DNA of 64,000 nt from Candidatus Zhuqueibacterota bacterium (lineage in GTDB: Bacteria; Zhuqueibacterota; Zhuqueibacteria; Residuimicrobiales; Krinioviventaceae), in contig JAFGSB010000097.1 in NCBI GenBank assembly GCA_016934825.1, forward strand, positions 1 through 64,000, read 5' to 3'. Shown in pieces: positions 26,440-35,272 of this stretch. A program made the position numbers and the translations under genes. The notes under the pieces were generated by a model, which saw only the letters and a program-made list of their open reading frames with translations, made no database searches and was not told where the DNA came from. Numbering within the stretch: position 1 is the stretch's first letter; each line of letters begins with the position of its first letter.

Positions 26440-27381
26440 TCAAGGCAACGGTCCTTTCTGTGGAAACAGATCAGAAATAGAACGTTCTTCATGTATTCTT
26501 TCTATAGCTTCAGCTAATAGTTTGGATAAACAGAGAATTTGCATATTGTCAGTTTTTTTCGCTTCCGGCAGGTTTATAGAGTTGCTCATAAATATTTTTG
26601 TTATATTGGCCTCTTTCAGGAGTTCTACCGCATTACCTGATAATACCGCATGGGTGCAGGCGACATATATATTTTGAGCCCCTTTATCCTTCAGCACTTT
26701 AATTCCATTTACCAGAGTGCCGGCCGTGTCGATAATGTCATCTACAATAAGAACATTTTTGCCTTTCACATCACCTATCAGTTCCGTAATATTACACACA
26801 TTGTGCCCAATCCTTCTTTTGTTCAGCATGGCAAGTTCCGATGATAAACGGCTTGCATATGCGCGCGCCAGATGTATACCGCCAATATCCGGGGAGGCGA
26901 CAACCAGGTCGGGCAACCGTAAATTATTGATATAATCAATAAATATAGACGCGGCATACAAGTGATCCATAGGAATATCGAAAAAACCCTGAATTTGCGG
27001 AGCATGCAGATCCAAAGTTAATATCCGACTTGCTCCGGCTTTGGTAATCAGATTGGCCACCAGTTTGGAACTGATTGCAACCCGGGGTTGATCTTTTCTG
27101 TCTTGTCTGGCATAACCGAAATATGGAATGACAGCGGTAATCCGGGATGCGGATGCCCTGCGGGCCGCATCAATCATGATCAGCAATTCCAGCAAGTTTT
27201 CCGCCGGTGCATGTGTTGACTGGATGATAAATACATCGGTACCGCGAATATTTTCTTTATATTTCACCCATAGTTCGCCGTCAGAAAAATTTTTGATTTC
27301 CACCTGCCCCAGCGGTTTTTTTAACACTGCGACAATTTTTTCCGCCAGGTTCGGATTTGAACGACCTGAAAATATTTTAAT
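26440..27381 (-). CDS. prs: Ribose-phosphate pyrophosphokinase (PRPP synthase), non-AUG or frameshifted start
   Basis: Makes PRPP from ribose 5-phosphate and ATP for nucleotide synthesis. Motifs are intact: FGYARQDRKDQPR, the DLHAPQIQGFF metal/ATP site, and the PRPP loop LIVDDIIDTAGTL. The first usual start (GTG, 27327) would remove the conserved opening IFSGRSNPNLAEKI, which is present in frame upstream. That frame is open back to a TAA at 27411-27409 but has no ATG/GTG/TTG. ATT at 27381, or ATA at 27393, gives a 313- or 317-residue protein of normal family length. An ATG at 27407 is one base out of frame, next to a GGG run, so a missing base in the sequence is an alternative. I give the ATT start. 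Confidence 0.88.
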   Translation of the reverse strand: MKIFSGRSNPNLAEKIVAVLKKPLGQVEIKNFSDGELWVKYKENIRGTDVFIIQSTHAPAENLLELLIMIDAARRASASRITAVIPYFGYARQDRKDQPRVAISSKLVANLITKAGASRILTLDLHAPQIQGFFDIPMDHLYAASIFIDYINNLRLPDLVVASPDIGGIHLARAYASRLSSELAMLNKRRIGHNVCNITELIGDVKGKNVLIVDDIIDTAGTLVNGIKVLKDKGAQNIYVACTHAVLSGNAVELLKEANITKIFMSNSINLPEAKKTDNMQILCLSKLLAEAIERIHEERSISDLFPQKGPLP

Positions 27382-27538
27382 TTCGGGGTCTATAGATGTA
27401 TTCCCATTTTAAATATTAATTTTAAAATTTCTTATTACCATCGGTCTGCTGTGACGCACACATACATAAAATTAATCAATAATACAAAATGAAAATGACG
27501 AAAGCATAATTGAATTTCGTCATTTTGAATGAGTAAAG

Positions 27539-27610
27539 CTGGGGCGGGAGGATTCGAACCTCCGAATGCGGGCTCCAAAAACCCGTGTCTTGCCGCTTGA
27601 CGACGCCCCA
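27539..27610 (-). tRNA. tRNA-Gln (anticodon TTG)
   Basis: On the minus strand a complete cloverleaf can be drawn. The acceptor stem TGGGGCG (from 27610) pairs with CGCCCCA (ending 27540) and the discriminator is G. The anticodon stem CGGGT/GCCCG encloses loop TTTTGGA with anticodon TTG, and the T arm contains GGTTCGAATCC. The 3' CCA is not encoded and must be added. It lies between ispE and prs on the same strand. Confidence 0.95.
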
Positions 27611-27622
27611 ATTAAATTTGCG

Positions 27623-28516
27623 CTATTCTAAATCGGTTTTTGTGACTCCCATGTTATGGTAAACAGGTTGAAATACAAAAGTTTGAAAAGACTTTTGAAA
27701 ATAATTCTGAGCTGTTTGCGCCATTTCTCTTTTTTCAAAAAGTCCGAATAATGTAGAGCCACTACCTGACATACGCGCGTAAAACGCACCGTTTTGATTT
27801 AGATCGTTTAATATTGTACGTAACTCCGGATATGAGTTAAATACAATATTTTCAAAGTCGTTTACAAGAAGAGAATTCCATATTTCAAATTCCGGAAAAT
27901 TTCTTGTTAAGACACTAAATTTACTTCTTTTAAATGATTTTGTCAAGTTAAAATTGAATTGTTGATATGCCCATTTGCTTAAAATTTGCAGGTTTGGGCA
28001 AACCAATACCCCCCAATAATCAGGAGCGCTGTTTATTTGTGTTAATTTCTCCCCCCTGCCGTTGCCCAATGCGATTCCGCCGTACAAAAAAAAAGGCACA
28101 TCGGAACCTAATTGAGAGGCCAAATTTTTCAGTTCTTTTATTGTTAATCCGGTGTTCCAAATTTTATTCAAAGCTACCAGCGTTGTTGCCGCGTTACTGC
28201 TGCCGCCGCCTAATCCCGCACCAACCGGTATTTTTTTTTTAAGAATTATGTGACAACCTTTTGATGTATTTGTGTGTTTTTTTAACAGAGTTGCCGCTTT
28301 AAAAACCAGATTGGTTTGACCAGATGGACAAAAAGACGAGTCGCTTGTTAATTTTAATTCGTTATCAACAGGACAAAATTCAATTTCATCTTTAAGATTT
28401 ATTGTTTGAAAAACAGTTTCGATTTCATGGAAACCATCGTTACGTTTCCCAAGTATTCTTAATCCTAAATTTATTTTGGCAAAAGAAAATTGCCTAAAAC
28501 ATGTACCCGAATACAT
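27623..28516 (-). CDS. ispE: 4-diphosphocytidyl-2-C-methyl-D-erythritol kinase
   Basis: A 297-residue GHMP-family kinase of the MEP isoprenoid pathway. Visible are the N-terminal FAKINLGLRILGKRNDGFHE (Lys and His substrate contacts), the ATP loop PVGAGLGGGSSNAA, and the C-terminal ARMSGSGSTLFGLF. The length is typical. The gene is followed after 12 bp by the tRNA-Gln gene. It shows that the organism makes isoprenoids by the non-mevalonate route. Confidence 0.96.
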   Translation of the reverse strand: MYSGTCFRQFSFAKINLGLRILGKRNDGFHEIETVFQTINLKDEIEFCPVDNELKLTSDSSFCPSGQTNLVFKAATLLKKHTNTSKGCHIILKKKIPVGAGLGGGSSNAATTLVALNKIWNTGLTIKELKNLASQLGSDVPFFLYGGIALGNGRGEKLTQINSAPDYWGVLVCPNLQILSKWAYQQFNFNLTKSFKRSKFSVLTRNFPEFEIWNSLLVNDFENIVFNSYPELRTILNDLNQNGAFYARMSGSGSTLFGLFEKREMAQTAQNYFQKSFQTFVFQPVYHNMGVTKTDLE

Positions 28517-28638
28517 TATGAATAATACTGATAAATATTAACTGTATATATTAATTATTATGAATTTTTATGGAAACGAATGTTGTCCTCAAAGATAGTT
28601 ATAAAATTTCCAAGAATGAAAAGTGCGGAAATTAAAAC

Positions 28639-28923
28639 TTATTTTGCCGCGACTTTAATTTTGGGTAAAATAAGTTCAACATCACTATGAGGGCGGGGAA
28701 TAACATGAACGGAAACAAGTTCGCCAACTTTTTCAGCTGCCGCTGCGCCGGCATCTGTTGCGGCTTTAACTGCGCCAACATCACCACGCACAATTACAGT
28801 TACCAGTCCGCTGCCAATTCTTTCGGTTCCAAGAAATTTTACATTTGCCGCTTTTACCATTGCATCTGCCGCTTCAATTGCCGGTATAAAGCCACGGGTT
28901 TCAACAAGTCCTAAAGCTTCCAT
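28639..28923 (-). CDS. Bacterial microcompartment hexameric shell protein (BMC-H)
   Basis: A 94-residue single BMC-domain protein of the PduA/EutM/CsoS1 type, the tile forming hexamers in microcompartment facets. Start ([19 protein letters not shown]), the [19 protein letters not shown] pore-loop region and the VHVIPRP end are all canonical, and the length is complete. A strong AAAGGAGG ribosome-binding site and a good sigma70-type promoter precede it, so it looks well expressed. No other shell protein or encapsulated enzyme is in the neighbourhood, so it is an isolated satellite gene whose partners must lie elsewhere. Confidence 0.96.
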   Translation of the reverse strand: MEALGLVETRGFIPAIEAADAMVKAANVKFLGTERIGSGLVTVIVRGDVGAVKAATDAGAAAAEKVGELVSVHVIPRPHSDVELILPKIKVAAK

Positions 28924-28978
28924 CTCTTTTATGCCTCCTTTGTTAATCTGTATTTTTTTGTAAAATACAAGTTTTGAA

Positions 28979-29007
28979 AAATTAATAAACTTTTAACTCT
29001 TTGTCAA
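28979..29007 (-). promoter_or_regulatory. Sigma70-type promoter of the BMC shell gene
   Basis: On the minus strand TTGACA (29007-29002) and TAATTT (28984-28979) are separated by exactly 17 bp. The start point would be near 28972, giving an untranslated leader of about 50 nt. That leader contains a small inverted repeat (GTATTTT/AAAATAC at 28950-28968) and the strong ribosome-binding site. Confidence 0.65.
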
Positions 29008-29205
29008 CTCTTTTTCATATAGAAATAAATTAACCAAAGCCCCTTTTCTTATATGCGCAATTATTAAGAACTATTATTAATGGTTACATTAATATATTTA
29101 ATTTCCGAGCATGAAACCATCACCGGATATCTGACGAATGAATCTGTTCTTGCTTTTAAATTCATGTTTGGTTAACTTGTTTTATTTAATGAATGTGTGA
29201 ATAAT

Positions 29206-30006
29206 ATGAAAAAAATTTTTTTTATTTCTGATGCTCATTTCGGCGCCCAAAGTACGGAGAAGGAAGAGGAGAAAGCGCTTCAATTTTATTCTTTTTTAGA
29301 ATATTTTGAGTCGCAGGATGCCGTATTGATTATAGTCGGTGATCTGTTTGATTTCTGGTTCGAGTACCGATATGCTGTGCCGCGTCGACATTTTCGTATT
29401 ATTTCATTGTTGACACATCTTTGTTATCAGGGGAAAGAAATTCATTACATGGCCGGGAATCATGATTTCTGGCTTGGATCTTTTATGAAAAAACAAGTGG
29501 GTCTGAAATTACATCCAGATGAATATATTATGAGCCATGATAATAAAAATATCTATATTAAACATGGTGATGGTTTATTGAGAAATGATTACTCTTATCG
29601 ATTGTTGAAACGTGTACTGCGAAATCCCGTCAATATATTTTTATACCGGCTGTTGCATCCTGATTTTGGAATTCCGCTGGCTTTGTTTTTTTCACATCTG
29701 AGCAGGGAGGCATCCAAAGACCGTTCGAATTATTCTGATAGTGACTACAGAAAATTTGCCTATTCCAAAATTTCAGAGGGCTTTGATATTGTGGTTTTGG
29801 GCCATACTCATTGGCCGGCTCTTGAAAAATATCAAAACGGTTGGTATATAAATCCCGGCAACTGGATGGATGATTTTACATACGCCGTTATTCATAATGG
29901 CGTACCCCGTGTGTTCAAGTGGCAAAAAGATAAAGGAGTGGAATTTGATATCCTGATGCCGCCCGGTAATGAATTAAGTGGTGAAAGCCAAAAAGGTGCC
30001 GTATAA
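29206..30006 (+). CDS. lpxH: UDP-2,3-diacylglucosamine hydrolase (lipid A synthesis)
   Basis: A calcineurin-like phosphoesterase that hydrolyses UDP-2,3-diacylglucosamine to lipid X. The five metal-binding motifs are visible in order: SDAHFG, GDLFDFWFEY, GNHDFW, KHGD and GHTHWP. The ATG at 29206 (266 aa) is preferred; an in-frame GTG nine bases earlier is possible. The 3' end overlaps mreC by 29 bp. Its presence implies an outer membrane with lipid A-type lipopolysaccharide. Confidence 0.9.
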   Translation: MKKIFFISDAHFGAQSTEKEEEKALQFYSFLEYFESQDAVLIIVGDLFDFWFEYRYAVPRRHFRIISLLTHLCYQGKEIHYMAGNHDFWLGSFMKKQVGLKLHPDEYIMSHDNKNIYIKHGDGLLRNDYSYRLLKRVLRNPVNIFLYRLLHPDFGIPLALFFSHLSREASKDRSNYSDSDYRKFAYSKISEGFDIVVLGHTHWPALEKYQNGWYINPGNWMDDFTYAVIHNGVPRVFKWQKDKGVEFDILMPPGNELSGESQKGAV

Positions 30007-30799
30007 AAAAACAAAAATAAAATGGGGGGATGTGATCATTCTGGTTATGACGGTTATCGCCTCATTTAGTCTGATTTTATTTGCCAATAAAGATGGGCGG
30101 AAGAGCGCCCTGCATACATGGACCCTGGATTTGGCCGGGAGACTTGTTTCTCCTGTTAATCGCTTTCATGAATTGCTCGATATACGCGATGAAAACAGCA
30201 GGCTAAAATTTCAGAATATAAAATTACAATTAGAAAATTCGATACTCAACGAAACAGATCAAGAGAACAAAAGATTACTTGCGTTGCTGGAGATAAGTGA
30301 ATCTTTAACGTATGAGAACATTGCGGCCCGGGTTGTTGGATTCGACGGAATGGACGGCGTAAAGTCCGTTATTCTGGATATCGGCAACAATCATGATCAT
30401 GATATTGTCGAGAATATGCCTTTTGTTGCTGAAAATGGTCTGGCCGGGAAAATTGGCAGGGTTTCGGGCAGCAAAGCGGTCGGGCAGGTTTTAACGGACA
30501 AAAATTTCCGTGTGGCGGCGCGTCTGCAAAACAGCCGTTATACGGGTCTTTTTGAAGGAACCGGAAAAGAGACCGGAATTATGTGGGGAGTTCCTCTGAA
30601 GGCAAAGATAACCATCGGTGAAGAGATTTTGACCTCGGGTATGAATTCTCTGTTCCCTGCCGGTTTGAAAATCGGACGTGTTGTGGATTTCAAAGATGAT
30701 CCCAATAGTTTGTTTCAGCTTTTAATTATTGAACCCGATGTGGAATATACAAGGCTGGAAGAAGTTTTAATTATTAAAAGTAAAGCGGCTGAAAAATGA
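29978..30799 (+). CDS. mreC: Rod shape-determining protein MreC
   Basis: A 273-residue bitopic protein with one membrane helix (about 19-36), a coiled coil (about 65-105, DENSRLKFQNIKLQ) and the beta-rich periplasmic domain (VVGFDGMDGVKSVILD, ENGLAGKIGRVS, LTSGMNSLFPAGLKIG). It organises the cell-wall elongation complex with MreD, PBP2 and RodA, all encoded next. The GTG start lies inside the end of lpxH. The usual upstream partner mreB is not here. Confidence 0.93.
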   Translation: MVKAKKVPYKKTKIKWGDVIILVMTVIASFSLILFANKDGRKSALHTWTLDLAGRLVSPVNRFHELLDIRDENSRLKFQNIKLQLENSILNETDQENKRLLALLEISESLTYENIAARVVGFDGMDGVKSVILDIGNNHDHDIVENMPFVAENGLAGKIGRVSGSKAVGQVLTDKNFRVAARLQNSRYTGLFEGTGKETGIMWGVPLKAKITIGEEILTSGMNSLFPAGLKIGRVVDFKDDPNSLFQLLIIEPDVEYTRLEEVLIIKSKAAEK

Positions 30800-31290
30800 A
30801 ACTTTTAATTTATTCAATATTATTGTTTATTTCGGTCTTACTTCAGGTATCGTTGATGAATTATATTGCCATCGGTGGTGTATCGCCGGATTTGAGTATT
30901 ATAATGATAGGATTTACGGCATTGGGTTTGGGACGGAATTATTCGACACTGCTGGGATTTTTAACCGGGTTTTTACGCGATTCTTTCGGATATAGTATTA
31001 TCGGTATGGGATCGCTTATATTTTCCATTTGCGGTTTTGCTGCCGGTACATTCATTCAGAAACGGTCTTTTTATAAATGGTACGAATTAGCAACCGTTTT
31101 TGCAATTTTAATATTCGTTTATTTTTTTTTAGATTACTTTCTGGTTAATTTTTCAGCGGAGACTTTTTGGAAAACAATTTTTGCAAATATTATTCCGCAA
31201 TTTTTATATACACTGTTTATTTTAATAGTTATGTTATTTGTTTTACCCAAAAAGATCTGGATCGGGAAAAAGGATAATATATTTGATTAA
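30796..31290 (+). CDS. mreD: Rod shape-determining protein MreD
   Basis: A 164-residue, strongly hydrophobic protein with five or six membrane helices and the MreD features YIAIGGVSPDLSII and FLTGFLRDSFGYSIIG. Its ATG overlaps the mreC stop codon (ATGA), a sign of translational coupling. It belongs to the elongasome. Confidence 0.9.
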   Translation: MKLLIYSILLFISVLLQVSLMNYIAIGGVSPDLSIIMIGFTALGLGRNYSTLLGFLTGFLRDSFGYSIIGMGSLIFSICGFAAGTFIQKRSFYKWYELATVFAILIFVYFFLDYFLVNFSAETFWKTIFANIIPQFLYTLFILIVMLFVLPKKIWIGKKDNIFD

Positions 31291-31328
31291 CAATATTTTT
31301 TCGGTATCATCAAAAACTTAATTGAACA

Positions 31329-33104
31329 ATGCCGACGTTTCAAGATAAAAAAATAGTGTTTTCGACTATAATACTTTTATTTGTTTTTATACTTCTTGTC
31401 AAGTTATTTCAACTGCAAATATACGAAAGGAAAAAATACAGATATTTTTCCGATATGAATCGAATACGCCGGGTACGTCTGTTGCCAACCCGGGGGAATA
31501 TATATGACAGGAACGGCAATATTCTTGTTGAAAACCAACCGTCATATTCCCTGTTTGCTGTCCCCTTTGAGAGTAAAAAAGAGAAAATTATAAACTTGCT
31601 TACAAACATACTGAATGATTCAACATCGCTGGTCCGCAAGAAACTGACAGAAGCCAGGAATCCTTTCACACCGATAAAAATCTGGCCCAACCTTGAATTT
31701 GAAAGGCTGGTGCAAATAGAGGAACGGAAACTTGAATTGCCGGGAGTATACTTTAAAGTCGAGCCGAAAAGAAATTACCCGGATACGGTGAACTCTGCAC
31801 ATTTATTGGGTTACCTGGCGGAGGTGTCCAAAAATGAACTGGAAGCTTTGAAGGGTGAGGATATTCTGCAAGGCGATATTATCGGTAAAAAGGGAATTGA
31901 AAAAGCTTATGATAAGGAATTACGCGGATCAGCCGGGTATAATTTTATAGAGGTAAACGCTTTCGGACAGGAAATAGAAGATAAAGAATTCAAGGGTGAA
32001 GGATTGCCTCAACCCGGACGGCATTTGTATTTAACGCTCGATCTGGAGTTACAAAAACTGGCCGAGAATTTGTTTGCGGATAAAAATGGAGGGGCTGTAT
32101 TTCTGGATGTCCGTAACGGTGATGTTCTGGTGCTATGCAGTAAACCCGATTTTGATTTAAATTATTTTTCCGGAAATATCCCGCAAAATATCTGGAACGG
32201 GTTGATTAACGATCCGTCAAAACCCCTGTTTGATCGAATGATTCAGGGAGAGTTTCCCCCCGGTTCCACTTTTAAACTTGTGATGCTTGCCGCTGCCCTG
32301 GAAGAAAAAACTGTGAACGCGCAAACCACTTTCACCTGCAACGGTTATTATAGATTTGGTGCCAGAGTATTCGATTGCTGGAAAAAGTCGGGTCATGGAA
32401 CGGTTGATTTAACGGATGCGATCAAGATGTCCTGTAATGTGTACATGTATAATGTCAGTTTGAATATGGATGTTGATGTGTGGGCCCGTTATGCGAAACA
32501 ATTGGGTTTTGGAAAGTCTACCGGTATTGACTTGCCGGGTGAACGCAGTGGAAATGTACCGGATAAAAAATATCTTGATACTGTTTACAAAAAAACGGGC
32601 TGGACAAAGGGAATGTTATTGAATTTAGGCATTGGCCAGGGTGATTTACTGACCACGCCAATTCAAATGGCGCAATTGGCAATGATTTTTGCCAACAGTG
32701 GAATTTATTATAAACCGCATGTCGTGCAAAGAATTGTGGATTCCCAAAGTTATGAATTTTTCCTGCACACAGCAACTGCCCAACAAGCAGAGGGCATTTC
32801 CGAACAAACATTTTCCGTGCTTAGAAATGGAATGAAACTCGTCGTCAACGGGGCAAACGGAACCGGCAGGGCATGTTATTTGCCCAATGTTGTCGTAGCG
32901 GGGAAAACAGGTACAGCTCAAAATCCTCATGGTGACGATCACGCCTGGTTCATCGGTTTTGCGCCGTATGAGAATCCACAAATTGCTTTTTGTGTATTTA
33001 TTGAAAACGGCGGCGGCGGCGGCGCACAGGCGGCCCCCATAGCAAGAGAATTATTAAAAAAGTATTTTGAACAGCAGCAGTTGTTTACAAATAAAATTGA
33101 ATAA
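31329..33104 (+). CDS. mrdA: Penicillin-binding protein 2 (elongation transpeptidase)
   Basis: A 591-residue class B PBP that cross-links peptidoglycan during elongation. It has one N-terminal membrane helix (about 8-28), a pedestal/dimerisation domain (RGNIYDRNGNILVENQ) and a transpeptidase domain with catalytic Ser313 in STFK, SCN (MSCNVY) and Lys526-Thr-Gly (KTGTAQ). All active-site motifs are intact. It lies between mreD and rodA, the standard elongasome order. Confidence 0.96.
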   Translation: MPTFQDKKIVFSTIILLFVFILLVKLFQLQIYERKKYRYFSDMNRIRRVRLLPTRGNIYDRNGNILVENQPSYSLFAVPFESKKEKIINLLTNILNDSTSLVRKKLTEARNPFTPIKIWPNLEFERLVQIEERKLELPGVYFKVEPKRNYPDTVNSAHLLGYLAEVSKNELEALKGEDILQGDIIGKKGIEKAYDKELRGSAGYNFIEVNAFGQEIEDKEFKGEGLPQPGRHLYLTLDLELQKLAENLFADKNGGAVFLDVRNGDVLVLCSKPDFDLNYFSGNIPQNIWNGLINDPSKPLFDRMIQGEFPPGSTFKLVMLAAALEEKTVNAQTTFTCNGYYRFGARVFDCWKKSGHGTVDLTDAIKMSCNVYMYNVSLNMDVDVWARYAKQLGFGKSTGIDLPGERSGNVPDKKYLDTVYKKTGWTKGMLLNLGIGQGDLLTTPIQMAQLAMIFANSGIYYKPHVVQRIVDSQSYEFFLHTATAQQAEGISEQTFSVLRNGMKLVVNGANGTGRACYLPNVVVAGKTGTAQNPHGDDHAWFIGFAPYENPQIAFCVFIENGGGGGAQAAPIARELLKKYFEQQQLFTNKIE

Positions 33105-33145
33105 CTGTATTCTATGAAAACCCATAAATTGTGTTGTTTTATATT

Positions 33146-34363
33146 ATGCCAGCGGTGAATAAAATTAAAATAGACTGGGTTATTGTTATTTGTGTATTTT
33201 TGCTTACTTTGTATGGGCTGATAGCGATCTATAGCGCGACATATACCAGCGGCCCTCAGACTGGCACAAATTATTTCGCAAAACAAATACTCTGGATATT
33301 GATCGGCTTTTGTTTAATGTTTGGTATTCTGTTCATACCCCCGGGCTGGCTTCGGGTTTCGGCGTATGTTTTATATGGTATTAATCTTTGTTTGTTAATT
33401 TATTTAATAATTTTACCCAATTCCGGTGGACCCAGTCGCTGGATCGGTTTCGGCAGCATACAATTGCAGCCATCGGAATTTATGAAGCCCGTTTTGGTCA
33501 TCACACTGGCCGCCTTTCTCAGCTCAAATAAGTGCTCGTTAAGAAATGTGAAAGATTTATTGACCGCATTTGTTTTGACGCTGCTCCCGTTTGCCCTGGT
33601 ATTAAAACAGCCGGATTTGGGTACTGCATTAACATTTCTTGTTTTACTGATCCCGATGCTCTACTGGAAAGGATTAAGACTGTTTGTGATTTTTGTTATA
33701 TGTTCACCCATAATTACTTTTTTATCGTCTTTTAATTTTTGGACTTTTTTTTTCATAATTATATTAATTTGTGGTATATTATTGTTGTCAAGGCAGCGGG
33801 CCGTTGTTTTTTGGTCCGTGTTTTTGCTTAATATTATTGTTGGTATTGTCGCACCTTATTTCTGGAACCATTTACATGTTTATCAACAGCAAAGAATTCT
33901 CAACTTTTTGGGAATTATTTCGGATCCGAAAGGTGCGGGATACCAGATCATTCAATCCAAAGTTGCCATTGGTTCGGGAGGATTAATCGGTAAAGGATTT
34001 TTACACGGTACCCAAACGCAGTTGAGTTTTTTACCGGCCCAGCATACCGACTTTATTTTTTCTGTATTAGCGGAAGAATGGGGTTTTCTGGGTGCGTTTG
34101 TTATTCTTGTTACTTTTTTGATTTTATTAATCAGAGGAATATCCATAGCCTCCGGCGCCAAGACGAGTTTCTCCGGTTTACTGACTGCCGGCCTGGTTAC
34201 AATTTTTGCTTTCCAGGTGGTTGTGAATATAGGGATGACTTTGGGAATTATGCCGGTGACAGGTATGCCCTTGCCGTTTATCAGCTATGGCGGCTCATCC
34301 ATGTTATCCGGTATGATAATGACCGGTTTAATTTTGAACACATCATTACAACGGTATAAATAA
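33146..34363 (+). CDS. rodA: Peptidoglycan glycosyltransferase RodA (SEDS)
   Basis: A SEDS-family polymerase with about ten membrane helices that polymerises glycan strands together with PBP2. Family motifs include LYGLIAIYSATY at the N-terminus, the WIGFGSIQLQPSEFMK segment, KQPDLGTAL, and the C-terminal MGIMPVTGMPLPFISYGGSS in adjoining pieces. ATG at 33146 (405 aa) is preferred; an in-frame GTG at 33131 would add five residues. Confidence 0.95.
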   Translation: MPAVNKIKIDWVIVICVFLLTLYGLIAIYSATYTSGPQTGTNYFAKQILWILIGFCLMFGILFIPPGWLRVSAYVLYGINLCLLIYLIILPNSGGPSRWIGFGSIQLQPSEFMKPVLVITLAAFLSSNKCSLRNVKDLLTAFVLTLLPFALVLKQPDLGTALTFLVLLIPMLYWKGLRLFVIFVICSPIITFLSSFNFWTFFFIIILICGILLLSRQRAVVFWSVFLLNIIVGIVAPYFWNHLHVYQQQRILNFLGIISDPKGAGYQIIQSKVAIGSGGLIGKGFLHGTQTQLSFLPAQHTDFIFSVLAEEWGFLGAFVILVTFLILLIRGISIASGAKTSFSGLLTAGLVTIFAFQVVVNIGMTLGIMPVTGMPLPFISYGGSSMLSGMIMTGLILNTSLQRYK

Positions 34364-34379
34364 AGATCAGGAGGAAAAT

Positions 34380-35198
34380 TTGCATCCAATATTGTTCAAG
34401 ATCGGCGCTTTCGAAGTAAGGTCATATGGTGTTATGCTTGCTATATCGTTCTTATTTGGAATTCTTTTGGCGGTAAAACGAGCCAAAAAAAAGGGAGTGG
34501 ACCCCAATCATATTATGGATCTCTCCGTGATATTAATAATCAGTGCAATTGTCGGTTCAAGATTGTTATATGTTTTATATCATCCTGAGGAATTCAGCGG
34601 CCATTGGCTCGACGCCATAAGTCCATTTCAAAGTGACGGCACGATAGGGCTTGGCGGCCTTACATTGCTTGGTGGAGTGATATTATGTTTTATCTCTGCA
34701 ATAATTTTTTTAAGAATAAAAAAATTACCTTTTTTGGTGTTTGCGGATATTATCATCCCTTCCGTAGGACTGGGTATCTTTTTAACTAGAATAGGTTGTT
34801 ATTTAAATGGCTGCTGTTTCGGACTTGAATGTCACGGACATAGTCCCTTTTGTGTTGTATTTCCACCGGATAGCGCGGCGGGCGCGATGTTTCCCGGTAA
34901 ACAATTAATTCCGACCCAATTGTATTCATCTTTTTACGGATTATTAATTTTTGGAATTTTGTTATATGTTGAGAGATGGAAAAAATTTGACGGTTTTCTG
35001 CTGTACATATTTTTCATAGTATACGGTATATCACGTTTTGTCATCGATTTTTTCAGATATTATGAATCGAGCATGGTCATATTTTACATTGGAACAAAAG
35101 GTCTGAGTTTGAATCAGGGGATAAGTATGATATTTATTTTGCTCGGTGTAGTGTTACTCATTACGGGATATATTAAAAATAAAAACGGGACTGTGTAA
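34380..35198 (+). CDS. lgt: Prolipoprotein diacylglyceryl transferase
   Basis: A 272-residue membrane enzyme that transfers diacylglycerol to the lipobox cysteine of prolipoproteins. It has seven membrane helices and Lgt features: IGAFEVRSYGVMLA, the GGLTLLGG segment and the signature RIGCYLNGCCFG. The last is the Cys-containing variant rather than the RIGNFINGE of proteobacteria. The start is TTG at 34380, decided by a strong CAGGAGG ribosome-binding site just upstream (one of the few clear ones here). It is the end of the elongasome operon. Confidence 0.93.
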   Translation: MHPILFKIGAFEVRSYGVMLAISFLFGILLAVKRAKKKGVDPNHIMDLSVILIISAIVGSRLLYVLYHPEEFSGHWLDAISPFQSDGTIGLGGLTLLGGVILCFISAIIFLRIKKLPFLVFADIIIPSVGLGIFLTRIGCYLNGCCFGLECHGHSPFCVVFPPDSAAGAMFPGKQLIPTQLYSSFYGLLIFGILLYVERWKKFDGFLLYIFFIVYGISRFVIDFFRYYESSMVIFYIGTKGLSLNQGISMIFILLGVVLLITGYIKNKNGTV

Positions 35199-35219
35199 TT
35201 TATTTATACTAAAATTATC

Positions 35220-35248
35220 TTGACTTTTTAAGATAACTTAAATAAATT
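35220..35248 (+). promoter_or_regulatory. Possible sigma70-type promoter of the barrel gene
   Basis: TTGACT (35220-35225) and TAAATT (35243-35248) with 17 bp between them lie 25 bp before the GTG start. The surrounding bases are very AT-rich, so a chance match is possible. Confidence 0.45.
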
Positions 35249-35272
35249 TAATAAAATAACCTAACAAGTCAG

